DNA from: Niveibacterium sp. 24ML
Lineage (GTDB): Bacteria; Pseudomonadota; Gammaproteobacteria; Burkholderiales; Rhodocyclaceae
Direction of reading: 5' to 3'
NCBI RefSeq assembly: GCF_026586805.1
Contig: NZ_JAPFHA010000010.1
Span: 88,959 to 152,958, forward strand
DNA length: 64,000 nt
Of this stretch, positions 18,340-26,610 are shown one piece after another. The position numbers were made by a program, and so were the translations under genes. The notes below the pieces were generated by a model. The model was not told the DNA's origin, searched no databases, and was given only the letters and a program-made list of their open reading frames with translations. Within the stretch, counting starts at the first letter, position 1; every line of letters starts with the position of its first letter.

Positions 18340-19387
18340 GGCTCTGGATCAGATCGGCGGCTGCGGCCGCCAGTTGATCCGCTGACAGGGTTTCGAGCAC
18401 GATCGGCCGCGCCTCGCCAAATCGCACGAAGTTGCGGTTCTGCGAGCGCTGGTAGAGCGGATCGTAATGCTCGTCGATGAAGGCGGCGAACAGGGTTGCG
18501 AGGTCGCCCACCTCGGCCAGGCGCTTCCATTCATCGAGCACGCTGTTGCTCTGAAAACCACGCAGACAGTCGATGCGTTCCTTGAAATCGGCGACATCGT
18601 GGCCCAGGTAGGCGTAGTCATTGAGCAGAAAGTCGAGCCTTGCGGCGCGGCTTGCCTCGATGGCAACACACTCGCTCTGCCGGATCCGCTCGATCAGCGC
18701 CTCGGGAATCTGGATCGAGCCGATCTTGCGGCTCTCTGCCTCCACAAAAACGGGCCGCTCGGGCGAATAGCCGGCGAGTTTTTCGTGCAAGGCCGTCTCG
18801 AATGATTTCTGCGGCGGCTGTGCGATGCCCGGCAGGCGGCCGAGCACCGAACCCTTGTGGCGCGCCAGCCCCTCCAGATCCAGCACCTGTGCGCCGGCGG
18901 CCGCCAAGGCGTCGAGCAAGCGCGTCTTGCCCGATCCGGTGGCGCCGCACACCACCACGAAGCGCAGCGTCGGCGGCAGCGCGGCGATCTGGTCGATCAC
19001 GTGACGGCGGTAAGTCTTGTAGCCGCCTTCGAGCTGGCAGGCGTCCCAGCCGATCATCCGCATCCAGGTGGTGAAGCTGCCGCTGCGCTGCCCGCCACGC
19101 CAGCAGTACAGCAGGGGGCGCCAGTCCTTGGGTTGGTCTTGGAAGTGCGTCATCAGATGGCGGGCAATGTTCTCCGCCACCATCGCGGCACCCAGCTTGC
19201 GCGCCTCAAACGCCGACACCTGCTTGTAGATCGTGCCGACCTGAGCGCGCTGTGCGTTGTCCAGAACCGGGCAGTTGATGGCGCCGGGAATATGGTCTTC
19301 CGCGAACTCGGCCGGCGATCGGGTATCGATGATCTGGTCGAACGACCCAAGATCAGGAATGCGGGCAATGCCGCGAGGTGTCTGCAT
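18332..19387 (-). CDS. mnmH: tRNA 2-selenouridine synthase
   Basis: MnmH (SelU, YbbB) replaces sulfur with selenium at the wobble 2-thiouridine of tRNAs using selenophosphate, through a geranylated intermediate. The 351-residue protein has an N-terminal rhodanese domain with active-site Cys95 in YCWRGGQRSG. The C-terminal P-loop domain has GATGSGKT at about 148-155, followed by the family motifs EGLARHKGSVLG and FVEAESRKIG. It is divergent from selD, whose product supplies selenophosphate, across a 67-base gap. No selA or selB is in this window. Confidence 0.95.
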   Translation of the reverse strand: MQTPRGIARIPDLGSFDQIIDTRSPAEFAEDHIPGAINCPVLDNAQRAQVGTIYKQVSAFEARKLGAAMVAENIARHLMTHFQDQPKDWRPLLYCWRGGQRSGSFTTWMRMIGWDACQLEGGYKTYRRHVIDQIAALPPTLRFVVVCGATGSGKTRLLDALAAAGAQVLDLEGLARHKGSVLGRLPGIAQPPQKSFETALHEKLAGYSPERPVFVEAESRKIGSIQIPEALIERIRQSECVAIEASRAARLDFLLNDYAYLGHDVADFKERIDCLRGFQSNSVLDEWKRLAEVGDLATLFAAFIDEHYDPLYQRSQNRNFVRFGEARPIVLETLSADQLAAAAADLIQSLT

Positions 19388-19454
19388 TGAAACTCCGGGA
19401 GGGGCGCGAACGCGGCGCAGGTAAAATCAGGGCGTTCTCAGTACAGGCCTGACC

Positions 19455-20492
19455 ATGACGATCAAACTTACGCAATTTTCTCACGGTGGCGGATGCGGCT
19501 GCAAAATTGCACCGGCGGTGCTCTCGCGCCTGCTCGCCAGTGCGCCGCCGGGAATCGTGCCGCCGGCACTGATGGTCGGTAACGAAACGTCCGACGACGC
19601 CGCAGTCTATCGCCTCAATGATGAGCAGGCCCTGGTCGCCACAACCGACTTCTTCACGCCGATTGTGGATGACCCGTTCGACTTCGGGCGGATTGCGGCG
19701 ACCAACGCGATTTCGGATGTCTACGCGATGGGCGGAACGCCGATCATGGCCTTGTCGCTGGTCGGCATGCCGCTCGACAAGATTCCGCTCGATGCGGTCG
19801 GCAAGATCCTTGAGGGCGGCGCGGCGGTCTGCCGCGAAGCGGGCATCCCGATTGCGGGCGGGCACTCGATCGATATTCCGGAGCCCATCTACGGCCTGGT
19901 CGCCCTTGGCATCGTGCATCCCGATCGGGTCAAGCGGAATTCGGATGCACGCGCAGGCGACGTGCTGATTCTCGGCAAGCCGCTAGGGGTGGGGGTGCTC
20001 AGCGCCGCGCTCAAGAAGGGGCGGCTTGACGAAGCCGGCTATGCGGAGATGATCCGCCATACGACACATCTGAATCGTGTTGGCGCGGCGCTCGCGAAGC
20101 TTGACGGTGTTCATGCCCTGACCGACGTGACCGGGTTCGGGCTTGCCGGCCATCTGCTTGAGATTGCGCGGGGTTCCAGGCTGGCCGCCACCGTGGCTTT
20201 CGATGCGCTGCCCTTGATCGCGCAGGCGGTTGCCTTCGCCAAGGATGGCGTCGTCACCGGTGCGAGCGGTCGCAACTGGAATGGCTATGGCGCGGATGTC
20301 CTGACGCCCGACGGATTCGAGGCCTGGCAACGGGTGCTGGTGACCGATCCGCAAACATCCGGGGGTTTGCTTGTGAGCTGCGCCCCGGACTGTGCCGAAT
20401 CGGTGCTGGCGGCCTTCCGCGCAGAGGGTTTCGCCGAGGCGGCCGTAATCGGGCAACTGCTCGAAGGCCCGCCTCTGGTGCGGATCGCCTGA
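19455..20492 (+). CDS. selD: Selenide, water dikinase
   Basis: Makes selenophosphate from selenide and ATP. The 345-residue protein has the glycine-rich active-site loop SHGGGCGCKI with Cys14 (TGC codon) at the position that is Cys or Sec in the family, so this is the cysteine form. Other markers are TTDFFTPIVDDPFDFG (Mg/ATP-binding acidic residues), ATNAISDVYAMGG, and TDVTGFGLAGHLLE. It is divergent from mnmH, its likely user for tRNA selenouridine. It ends 15 bases from the convergent tesA stop. Confidence 0.97.
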   Translation: MTIKLTQFSHGGGCGCKIAPAVLSRLLASAPPGIVPPALMVGNETSDDAAVYRLNDEQALVATTDFFTPIVDDPFDFGRIAATNAISDVYAMGGTPIMALSLVGMPLDKIPLDAVGKILEGGAAVCREAGIPIAGGHSIDIPEPIYGLVALGIVHPDRVKRNSDARAGDVLILGKPLGVGVLSAALKKGRLDEAGYAEMIRHTTHLNRVGAALAKLDGVHALTDVTGFGLAGHLLEIARGSRLAATVAFDALPLIAQAVAFAKDGVVTGASGRNWNGYGADVLTPDGFEAWQRVLVTDPQTSGGLLVSCAPDCAESVLAAFRAEGFAEAAVIGQLLEGPPLVRIA

Positions 20493-20507
20493 TTCCTGTG
20501 GCTGGGC

Positions 20508-21096
20508 TCAGCGTTTGAGTTGTGTCTTGAGCGCGGGCCAGACGTTGTCCAGCAGGCGTGACTGGGCCGCAGCGGTTGGATGCAGCCCGTCTGCCTGGAA
20601 CATCTGCGGTGACAAGGCGAGACCTTCGAACAGGAAGGGCACCAGCGCAGCGCCTTCCTTCTTTGCAACCGCCGGAAAGCTGTTCTGGAACTTTTCGGTG
20701 TAGGCGGGGCCGTAGTTGGGCGGCAGACGCATGCCGACCAGCACCAGTTTTGCGCCGGCCTTCTTGGCCATGCGCGCCATGTCGGTGAGGTTCTCTTGCA
20801 TCGCATTGAGCGGCAGGCCGCGCAGGCCGTCGTTGGCGCCCAGTTCCAGCACCACCACGCTGGGTTTGTGCTGGGCGAGCGCGGCGGGCAAGCGGGTCTT
20901 GCCGCCGGCCGTGGTTTCACCGCTGGCGCTGGCGTTGACGACAACATGCGGGAAGCCTTCTGCCTTCAAGCGTTTCTGCAGCAGCGATGGCCATGCCTCG
21001 TCGGCACGCAGGCCGTAGCCTGCGGACAGGCTGTCGCCAAAAACCAGAATCGTGCTGGCGTGGCACACTCCGGCGCACAAAAGGAAAAGCGCAACA

Positions 21097-21110
<14 letters not shown>
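20508..21110 (-). CDS. tesA: Periplasmic SGNH arylesterase / acyl-CoA thioesterase I
   Basis: A 200-residue SGNH hydrolase of the TesA/ApeA type with an N-terminal signal peptide (MFRSIVALFLLCAGVCHA, cut before STILV). The four conserved blocks are FGDSLSAGYGL (catalytic Ser), a Gly in the SASGETTAGG region, LELGANDGLRGL (Asn), and DGLHPTAAAQ (Asp and His). It hydrolyses acyl esters, thioesters and lysophospholipids in the periplasm. The start codon overlaps that of the divergent ybbA gene, the arrangement also known in E. coli. Confidence 0.93.
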
Positions 21111-21810
<700 letters not shown>

Positions 21811-21837
21811 GGGCGGAGTGAAGGTCGCCGTGGCGCC

Positions 21838-23109
21838 TCAAGCCGCCGCGGTGCAGTCGATCACTTTGAAGACAACGCGGCGGTCAAGCGCATCGGAGGC
21901 ATCGTCGCGCCCCGTGCCGACGAGGTTTTCGCGAGAACCCACGCCGTTCGCAATCGTGCGCGTGCGCAGGCTCGGTTGACTGCCTTCGAGCTTCTGCTTG
22001 ATCGATTCGGCGCGCAAGACCGAGATCCGTTCATTGATGGCTTCAGGACCGCTGCGGCTGGTGTGGCCCACAATTTCAAGACATGCGTTGCGCTTGGCAG
22101 TCTGGCTGGCCACTTCATTCAGCCATGCCGGATAGGACTTGCCGAACAGCGGATCATTCGCGAAGGCGGTTGAACCGGGCTTGAACAGGAAGCGCACCGC
22201 CATCCGCTTGCGCTCAAGGCCGAAGTCGACGATCCGCTTGAACACCAACTCCGATGCGTCCTTGCGGCCCAGGCGCATGTTGGTCAGAAACACCCCGTTG
22301 AGAATGCGCAGTTCATCACCGGCTGCGGCCTGCATCGCGACGCTGTAGTGATCAAGCGCTTCCCGGTAACGCCCGGCGTTGTAGCTGTCGATGGCGCGCT
22401 GCACGCTGGCGGCAGAGACGATGCGTGCGACGTAGAAGGGGTCCATCGGATCGCCGATGCGGCTGCCCTGGCAGGTCTTGATGTAACCCTCGGTTACACC
22501 ATCGAGTGCCCACGCCGGGCTGTCGCGGAAGTAGGCCAGTGGCGTGGCGTCGACGCCTTCCATTTTCGAGCGCGCGGTGCCCTTGCCGACCAGTTGACGG
22601 CTGTCGAGATCGGCCAGGGCAAGGCAGATCCGGTAGGCTTCGCGTGCCCCCTTGGTGGCGCCTTTGCCGTCGATGCCGGTGAAGGTGCCAACCAGAACCA
22701 GTGGCTTGCGGCGCAGGTTTTCCACCGAAAAGGCCTGCACGTCGAACTCAGGAAAACGCTCGCGGGCAATCTGGGTCAGCTTTGCCTGCATTTGCCGGGT
22801 CGCTTGGGTTTGCTCGCCGGTGACACCGTCGATCAACGGATCGATCACGACGATGCGTCCGCCCTTGGTCTTGTCAGCCGCGACACTGGCAAAAAGCGCG
22901 CTTGCCGCCTGTTCAACTGCCTGATCGAAGGGGGTTGCGACCGGAGCCGCTTGCGGTTCAGGCTGGGGCGCCACCGGGGCCTGGGGGGCCGGGGAAAGTG
23001 TCGCGGCCTGGCCCTGGGAGCGGGGGCTAGGTGTTGAACAGCCGACCGCCATGGCCAGGGCGATTGCAGCCGATAGCTTCCAGACCGGGTTCGTGACGGA
23101 AAATGACAT
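21838..23109 (-). CDS. OmpA-family outer-membrane lipoprotein of the T6SS locus
   Basis: A 423-residue predicted lipoprotein: a signal of about 24 residues ends in AMAVGC, the lipobox. It is followed by a Pro/Ala/Gln linker, a unique domain (about 60-230) containing GGRIVVIDPLIDG, a TPR-like stretch (SYNAGRYREALDHYSVAM) and a C-terminal OmpA peptidoglycan-binding domain (about 320-420, LEIVGHTSRSG). The ATG at 23109 has GAGG upstream; an open frame continues to 23229 without support. It is divergent from tssJ. Proteins of this type often sit next to tssJ-tssM and may help anchor the membrane complex to the wall; that role is inferred. Confidence 0.8.
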   Translation of the reverse strand: MSFSVTNPVWKLSAAIALAMAVGCSTPSPRSQGQAATLSPAPQAPVAPQPEPQAAPVATPFDQAVEQAASALFASVAADKTKGGRIVVIDPLIDGVTGEQTQATRQMQAKLTQIARERFPEFDVQAFSVENLRRKPLVLVGTFTGIDGKGATKGAREAYRICLALADLDSRQLVGKGTARSKMEGVDATPLAYFRDSPAWALDGVTEGYIKTCQGSRIGDPMDPFYVARIVSAASVQRAIDSYNAGRYREALDHYSVAMQAAAGDELRILNGVFLTNMRLGRKDASELVFKRIVDFGLERKRMAVRFLFKPGSTAFANDPLFGKSYPAWLNEVASQTAKRNACLEIVGHTSRSGPEAINERISVLRAESIKQKLEGSQPSLRTRTIANGVGSRENLVGTGRDDASDALDRRVVFKVIDCTAAA

Positions 23110-23247
23110 GAGCACCTCTTGTTGTGCGTTGCTGGGGCGGCGGGGCGGGGCCCGGAATCCTGTGCGTATTGGTAGCACGCCCTGTACAGACGCGCCAGAA
23201 AGTTCATCGTTAGCCTGGGCGAACTTCACGGCCCATGCAAGCTGTCG

Positions 23248-23276
23248 TTGCAGCGGGCCGCTTCGCTCGTGATAAT
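23248..23276 (+). promoter_or_regulatory. Candidate sigma70-type promoter for the tssJ operon
   Basis: TTGCAG and GATAAT are separated by exactly 17 bases, giving a good match to a housekeeping promoter 45 bases upstream of the tssJ ATG. It sits in the 212-base region between the divergent OmpA lipoprotein gene and tssJ. No other clear site is visible there, and no sigma54 GG-N10-GC box is evident. Confidence 0.5.
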
Positions 23277-23321
23277 CCGGCAGGCGCGAATCTCGATTGC
23301 ATTCACTTTAGGGTTTATCCA

Positions 23322-23801
23322 ATGAACTTCGTATCCCGAAGAACGCTTCTGGTGGCCGGGGCGTGTGTGGTGCTCAGTGCTTGCGGTGGCAAGACGCTCG
23401 CACCGCCGCCGCCCCCGACCGTGGTGCAATTGACCGTGGCCGCCGAGGCCAATGCCAACCCGGATGCGCGTGGCCGCGCCACGCCGGTGGTGGTGCGCTA
23501 CTACTTGCTTGCCAACGCCGGCCCCTTCGAGGCGGCCGATTTCTTTTCGCTGTTTGACAGTGACGAGAAGACGCTTGGTGCAACCATGGTTTCACGCGAA
23601 GAGGTGACACTCAAGCCGGGTGATTCGATCGCCAGTCGGCTCGCGCCGCAATCTGAAGCCAAAGCGCTGGGCGTATTTGTCGCCTTCCGTGATCCGAACA
23701 AGACACAATGGCGTGCCGTGGTGCCGGTGCCGGCGAACAAAACCACCGCCTACACGGTTGCGATCCTGAAAGATCGCGTGACGATTTCCACCGCGCCCTG
23801 A
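23322..23801 (+). CDS. tssJ: T6SS outer-membrane lipoprotein TssJ
   Basis: TssJ is the outer-membrane lipoprotein that holds the periplasmic end of TssM in the T6SS membrane complex. The 159-residue protein has a signal peptide ending in the lipobox VLSAC, then the transthyretin-like domain with TVVQLTVAAEANANPDARGR, VVVRYYLLANAGPFEAADFF and a SREEVTLKPGDS loop, the pattern of the VasD/Lip family. The ATG at 23322 follows GGGTTTATCCA; the frame upstream to 23235 is not supported. It is the first gene of the plus-strand operon tssJKLM-tagF-ppkA. Confidence 0.92.
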   Translation: MNFVSRRTLLVAGACVVLSACGGKTLAPPPPPTVVQLTVAAEANANPDARGRATPVVVRYYLLANAGPFEAADFFSLFDSDEKTLGATMVSREEVTLKPGDSIASRLAPQSEAKALGVFVAFRDPNKTQWRAVVPVPANKTTAYTVAILKDRVTISTAP

Positions 23802-23824
23802 GCGCTCACCCCCGGAACTAAGCA

Positions 23825-25162
23825 ATGTCCTGGTACAGCAAGGTTGTCTGGTCGGAAGGCTTGTTTCTTCAGCCGCAGCATTTCCAGCAACAGGACCGGC
23901 ACACGGAATGGTGGGTTGAAGCGCGCACGCGGGCGCTCGCCGGCCACTTCTGGGGCTTTTCGCACCTGGTGCTGGACGAAGCGGCGCTCGCGGCCGGCAA
24001 GGTGGCCATTCTGGAGGCGCGCGGCATCCTGCCCGACGGCACTCCGTTCGATTTTCCCAACGTCGATCTGGCGCCCCCGCCGCTGGAATTCCCGGCCGAT
24101 GCCAAGGATGCCCTGGTCAGCCTGGCTCTGCCGCTCAGGCGCCCGCAGGCGATCGAAATCTCGGGTGAGGCCGATGCGGCGACGCGGCTTGCGCGATACG
24201 AGCCCAGCGAGACCCAGGTGCTGGACGCGCACACGCCCGATGCCGACTCGGCCCCGATGGAGGTCGCCTATCCGCGTTTGCGGCTTGAGCTTGCCGGGCC
24301 GCTGACCGATGCCTTCGTGCAGATCGGTGTCGTGCGGGTGTCGGAGCGCCGGCCAGACAACAGCTTGCTGCTTGACCGTGGCTACGTGCCGCCGGTGCTC
24401 GGCTGCAAGGTGTCGGCGGTTCTCAGCGGCTACCTGAAAGAAGTCTGTGCTCTAATCCGCCAGCGCGGCGATGCCCTCGCGGCCCGGCTCGGGCAGCCTG
24501 GCAGTGGCGGGGTTTCCGAGATTGCCGATTTCCTGTTCCTGATGTTCGCAAACCGACATCAGCCGGTGCTCGATCAGTTCGCGCAGCTCTCGCTCTTGCA
24601 CCCGGAACGTTTGCACGAGCGGCTGCTTGAACTGGCGGGCGAGCTTGCCACGCTGACGCGCAGCGAGCGCCGGCCCGAGAACTTCCCGGCCTATGTGCAC
24701 GATGCGCTGGATGCCAGCTTTCTGCCGCTGGTGCGCGAGATCCGCAAGGGCCTTGCGACGGTGCTGGAACAGAGCGCGGTGCCGATCGAACTGCAGGATC
24801 ACAAGCAAGGCCGCTATGTGGGCATGATTGCGGATCGCGGCCTGTTGCGACAGGCGGGTTTCGTTCTGGCAGTGAACGCGCAAGTGCCCGGTGAAACCCT
24901 GCGCAGCCGCTTCCCGTCGCAGGCGAAGCTGGGGCCGGTGGAACGCATCCGGGAACTGGTCAACCTCCAGTTGCCTGGCATTGCGCTGCGGCCCTTGCCG
25001 GTGGCGCCAAGGCAGCTGCCTTACCACGCCGGGTTTTCGTATTTTGAGCTCGATGCGACCGGTGATCTGTGGAAGCAGCTTGAAACCTCCGGCGGCCTCG
25101 GAATCTATGTGGCGGGCGAGTTCCCTGGTCTCGAACTGTCGCTCTGGGCGATTCGCGCCTGA
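23825..25162 (+). CDS. tssK: T6SS baseplate-membrane adaptor TssK
   Basis: TssK trimers connect the baseplate wedges to the TssL/TssM membrane complex. The 445-residue protein opens with WYSKVVWSEGLFLQPQHFQQ, the invariant TssK start. It contains LFANRHQPVLDQFAQ in the middle helical shoulder region, and PYHAGFSYFELD with GDLWKQLETSGGLGIYVAGEFP in the C-terminal head domain. It lies 23 bases downstream of tssJ. The 109-base gap to tssL holds two stem-loops, the only sizable spacer in this operon. Confidence 0.96.
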   Translation: MSWYSKVVWSEGLFLQPQHFQQQDRHTEWWVEARTRALAGHFWGFSHLVLDEAALAAGKVAILEARGILPDGTPFDFPNVDLAPPPLEFPADAKDALVSLALPLRRPQAIEISGEADAATRLARYEPSETQVLDAHTPDADSAPMEVAYPRLRLELAGPLTDAFVQIGVVRVSERRPDNSLLLDRGYVPPVLGCKVSAVLSGYLKEVCALIRQRGDALAARLGQPGSGGVSEIADFLFLMFANRHQPVLDQFAQLSLLHPERLHERLLELAGELATLTRSERRPENFPAYVHDALDASFLPLVREIRKGLATVLEQSAVPIELQDHKQGRYVGMIADRGLLRQAGFVLAVNAQVPGETLRSRFPSQAKLGPVERIRELVNLQLPGIALRPLPVAPRQLPYHAGFSYFELDATGDLWKQLETSGGLGIYVAGEFPGLELSLWAIRA

Positions 25163-25182
25163 TCCGGCTGAACACGCTGGTG

Positions 25183-25206
25183 GCGGCCTTGCAGGTGCAA
25201 GGCCGC
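25183..25206 (+). other. Stem-loop 1 in the tssK-tssL spacer
   Basis: GCGGCCTTGC and GCAAGGCCGC form a perfect ten-base-pair stem, extendable by an inner A-T pair, around the loop AGGT. There is no T-run after it, so it is more likely an RNA processing or stability element than a full terminator. Confidence 0.6.
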
Positions 25207-25220
25207 TGTTCGCATCACGA

Positions 25221-25254
25221 TGAATGGATATCCCGGCGCGAGGCGCCGGATTCA
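25221..25254 (+). other. Stem-loop 2 in the tssK-tssL spacer
   Basis: An inner stem CCGGCGC-GAG-GCGCCGG is extended, after a small internal loop, by outer arms TGAAT and ATTCA. It ends 17 bases before the tssL start, so it may affect access to the tssL ribosome site (AAGAGGC). Two hairpins in a row suggest differential expression of tssL-tssM relative to tssJ-tssK. Confidence 0.55.
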
Positions 25255-25271
25255 TGGACGGGTAAGAGGCA

Positions 25272-26591
25272 ATGGCGCAAGACGATCCATTTGGGCAAAT
25301 GCCCACTGACCGCACCCTGATCATTCCTTCGCCCGGCTCGCGTGCGGCCGCGGCGGCGCCCGCGCCGGCGTATGTGCCGCCTGTTTCGGGCGGCGGGCGC
25401 TTTGATCGGGTGGAGCTGGGCTCGCTCGACTGGACGACCGGCCTGAATCCGCTGGTGGCGGCCGCGACGCCATTGCTCAATCTGGTGCCGCAGTTGCGTC
25501 AGGCAACCCACCCGGACCCGGCCGGCCTGCGTGACATGCTTGGCCGCGCGGTGCAGGAGTTCGAGAACCGGGCACGCGCCAGCGGCGCATTGAACGAGCA
25601 TGTGGTGGCGGGGCGCTACGCCTTGTGTACCTTCCTCGACGAGGCAGCAGCAAACACCCCGTGGGGCGAGAAAACCTGGGCCCAGCGCAGCTTGCTGGTT
25701 CAGTTTCACAACGAAGCCTGGGGTGGAGAGAAGTTCTTCCAGTTGCTGGGCAAGGTTGCCGAGCAAGCGGACACGCATCGCCCCCTGCTGGAACTGTTCT
25801 ACCTGATCCTTTCGCTCGGCTTCGAGGGGCGCTACCGGGTACTGCAGAACGGCAAGGCGCAACTGGATCAGGTGCGCGAGCGCCTCTTCCAGATGATTGC
25901 GAAGTCGCGTGGCGAGCCCGATCGCGAGCTCTCGCCCGCCTGGAAAACCAGCGCAAGTACCCGCACGCCGCTGCGCGACAGCCTGCCGATCTGGGCAGTT
26001 GCCGCCATCGCCGCACTGGTGCTGGGCCTTACGTTTGTTGGCCTGTCGTTTGCGCTCAATCGCCAGTCCGATCCAACGTTTTCGGACATTCTTACCCTCA
26101 GCGTGAAACCGCCCCTGCCGGTGGTGACGAAGACCGTGCAGGTGACGCCGCCCGATCGCTTGAGCAAGGTGCTGCAGGACGACATCCGTGCCGGACGCAT
26201 CGTGGTTAGGGATCTGTCGGACCGCAGTGTCGTGCTGGCACAGGGCGATGGCATGTTTGAACCGGCCAGCGCCACGCTCGCGCCGGCCTTCGTGGACATC
26301 CTCGATCGGGTTGGTGCGGCGGTCGCCAAGGTCGGCGGAGCGGTGCTGGTGCGCGGGCATACCGACAACCGCCCGATCCGTTCGGCGCGTTTCCCGTCGA
26401 ACTGGCATTTGTCCAAGGCGAGGGCCGATGCGGTGGCCGATGCCCTGAAGGCGCGCATGGCGCCGGGGCAATCGATTCAGACCGAGGGGCGTGCCGAAAC
26501 CGAGCCGGTCGCTTCGAACGAGTCAGCCGAAGGGCGCGCGCAGAACCGGCGCGTCGAGATCATCGTTTTCCCCGCCGCGGGCGGGGTTTGA
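25272..26591 (+). CDS. tssL: T6SS inner-membrane protein TssL with C-terminal OmpA peptidoglycan-binding domain
   Basis: TssL forms the inner-membrane part of the trans-envelope complex with TssM and TssJ. The 439-residue protein has an N-terminal Pro/Ala-rich tail, then a DotU cytosolic domain (about 55-225) with ALCTFLDEAAANTPWG and LLELFYLILSLGFEGRYR. One membrane helix (about 238-262) and a fused periplasmic OmpA domain (about 310-435; VLVRGHTDNRPI, NWHLSKARADAV, GRAQNRRVEI) follow. This is the evolved TssL type that grips peptidoglycan by itself. Confidence 0.96.
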   Translation: MAQDDPFGQMPTDRTLIIPSPGSRAAAAAPAPAYVPPVSGGGRFDRVELGSLDWTTGLNPLVAAATPLLNLVPQLRQATHPDPAGLRDMLGRAVQEFENRARASGALNEHVVAGRYALCTFLDEAAANTPWGEKTWAQRSLLVQFHNEAWGGEKFFQLLGKVAEQADTHRPLLELFYLILSLGFEGRYRVLQNGKAQLDQVRERLFQMIAKSRGEPDRELSPAWKTSASTRTPLRDSLPIWAVAAIAALVLGLTFVGLSFALNRQSDPTFSDILTLSVKPPLPVVTKTVQVTPPDRLSKVLQDDIRAGRIVVRDLSDRSVVLAQGDGMFEPASATLAPAFVDILDRVGAAVAKVGGAVLVRGHTDNRPIRSARFPSNWHLSKARADAVADALKARMAPGQSIQTEGRAETEPVASNESAEGRAQNRRVEIIVFPAAGGV

Positions 26592-26610
26592 ACCGCAGAC
26601 AGGTCCTCCG

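Noticed and set aside
19455..19510. Possible selenocysteine codon in selD
   Set aside because: The active-site position is TGC (Cys), not TGA, and the frame has no internal TGA.
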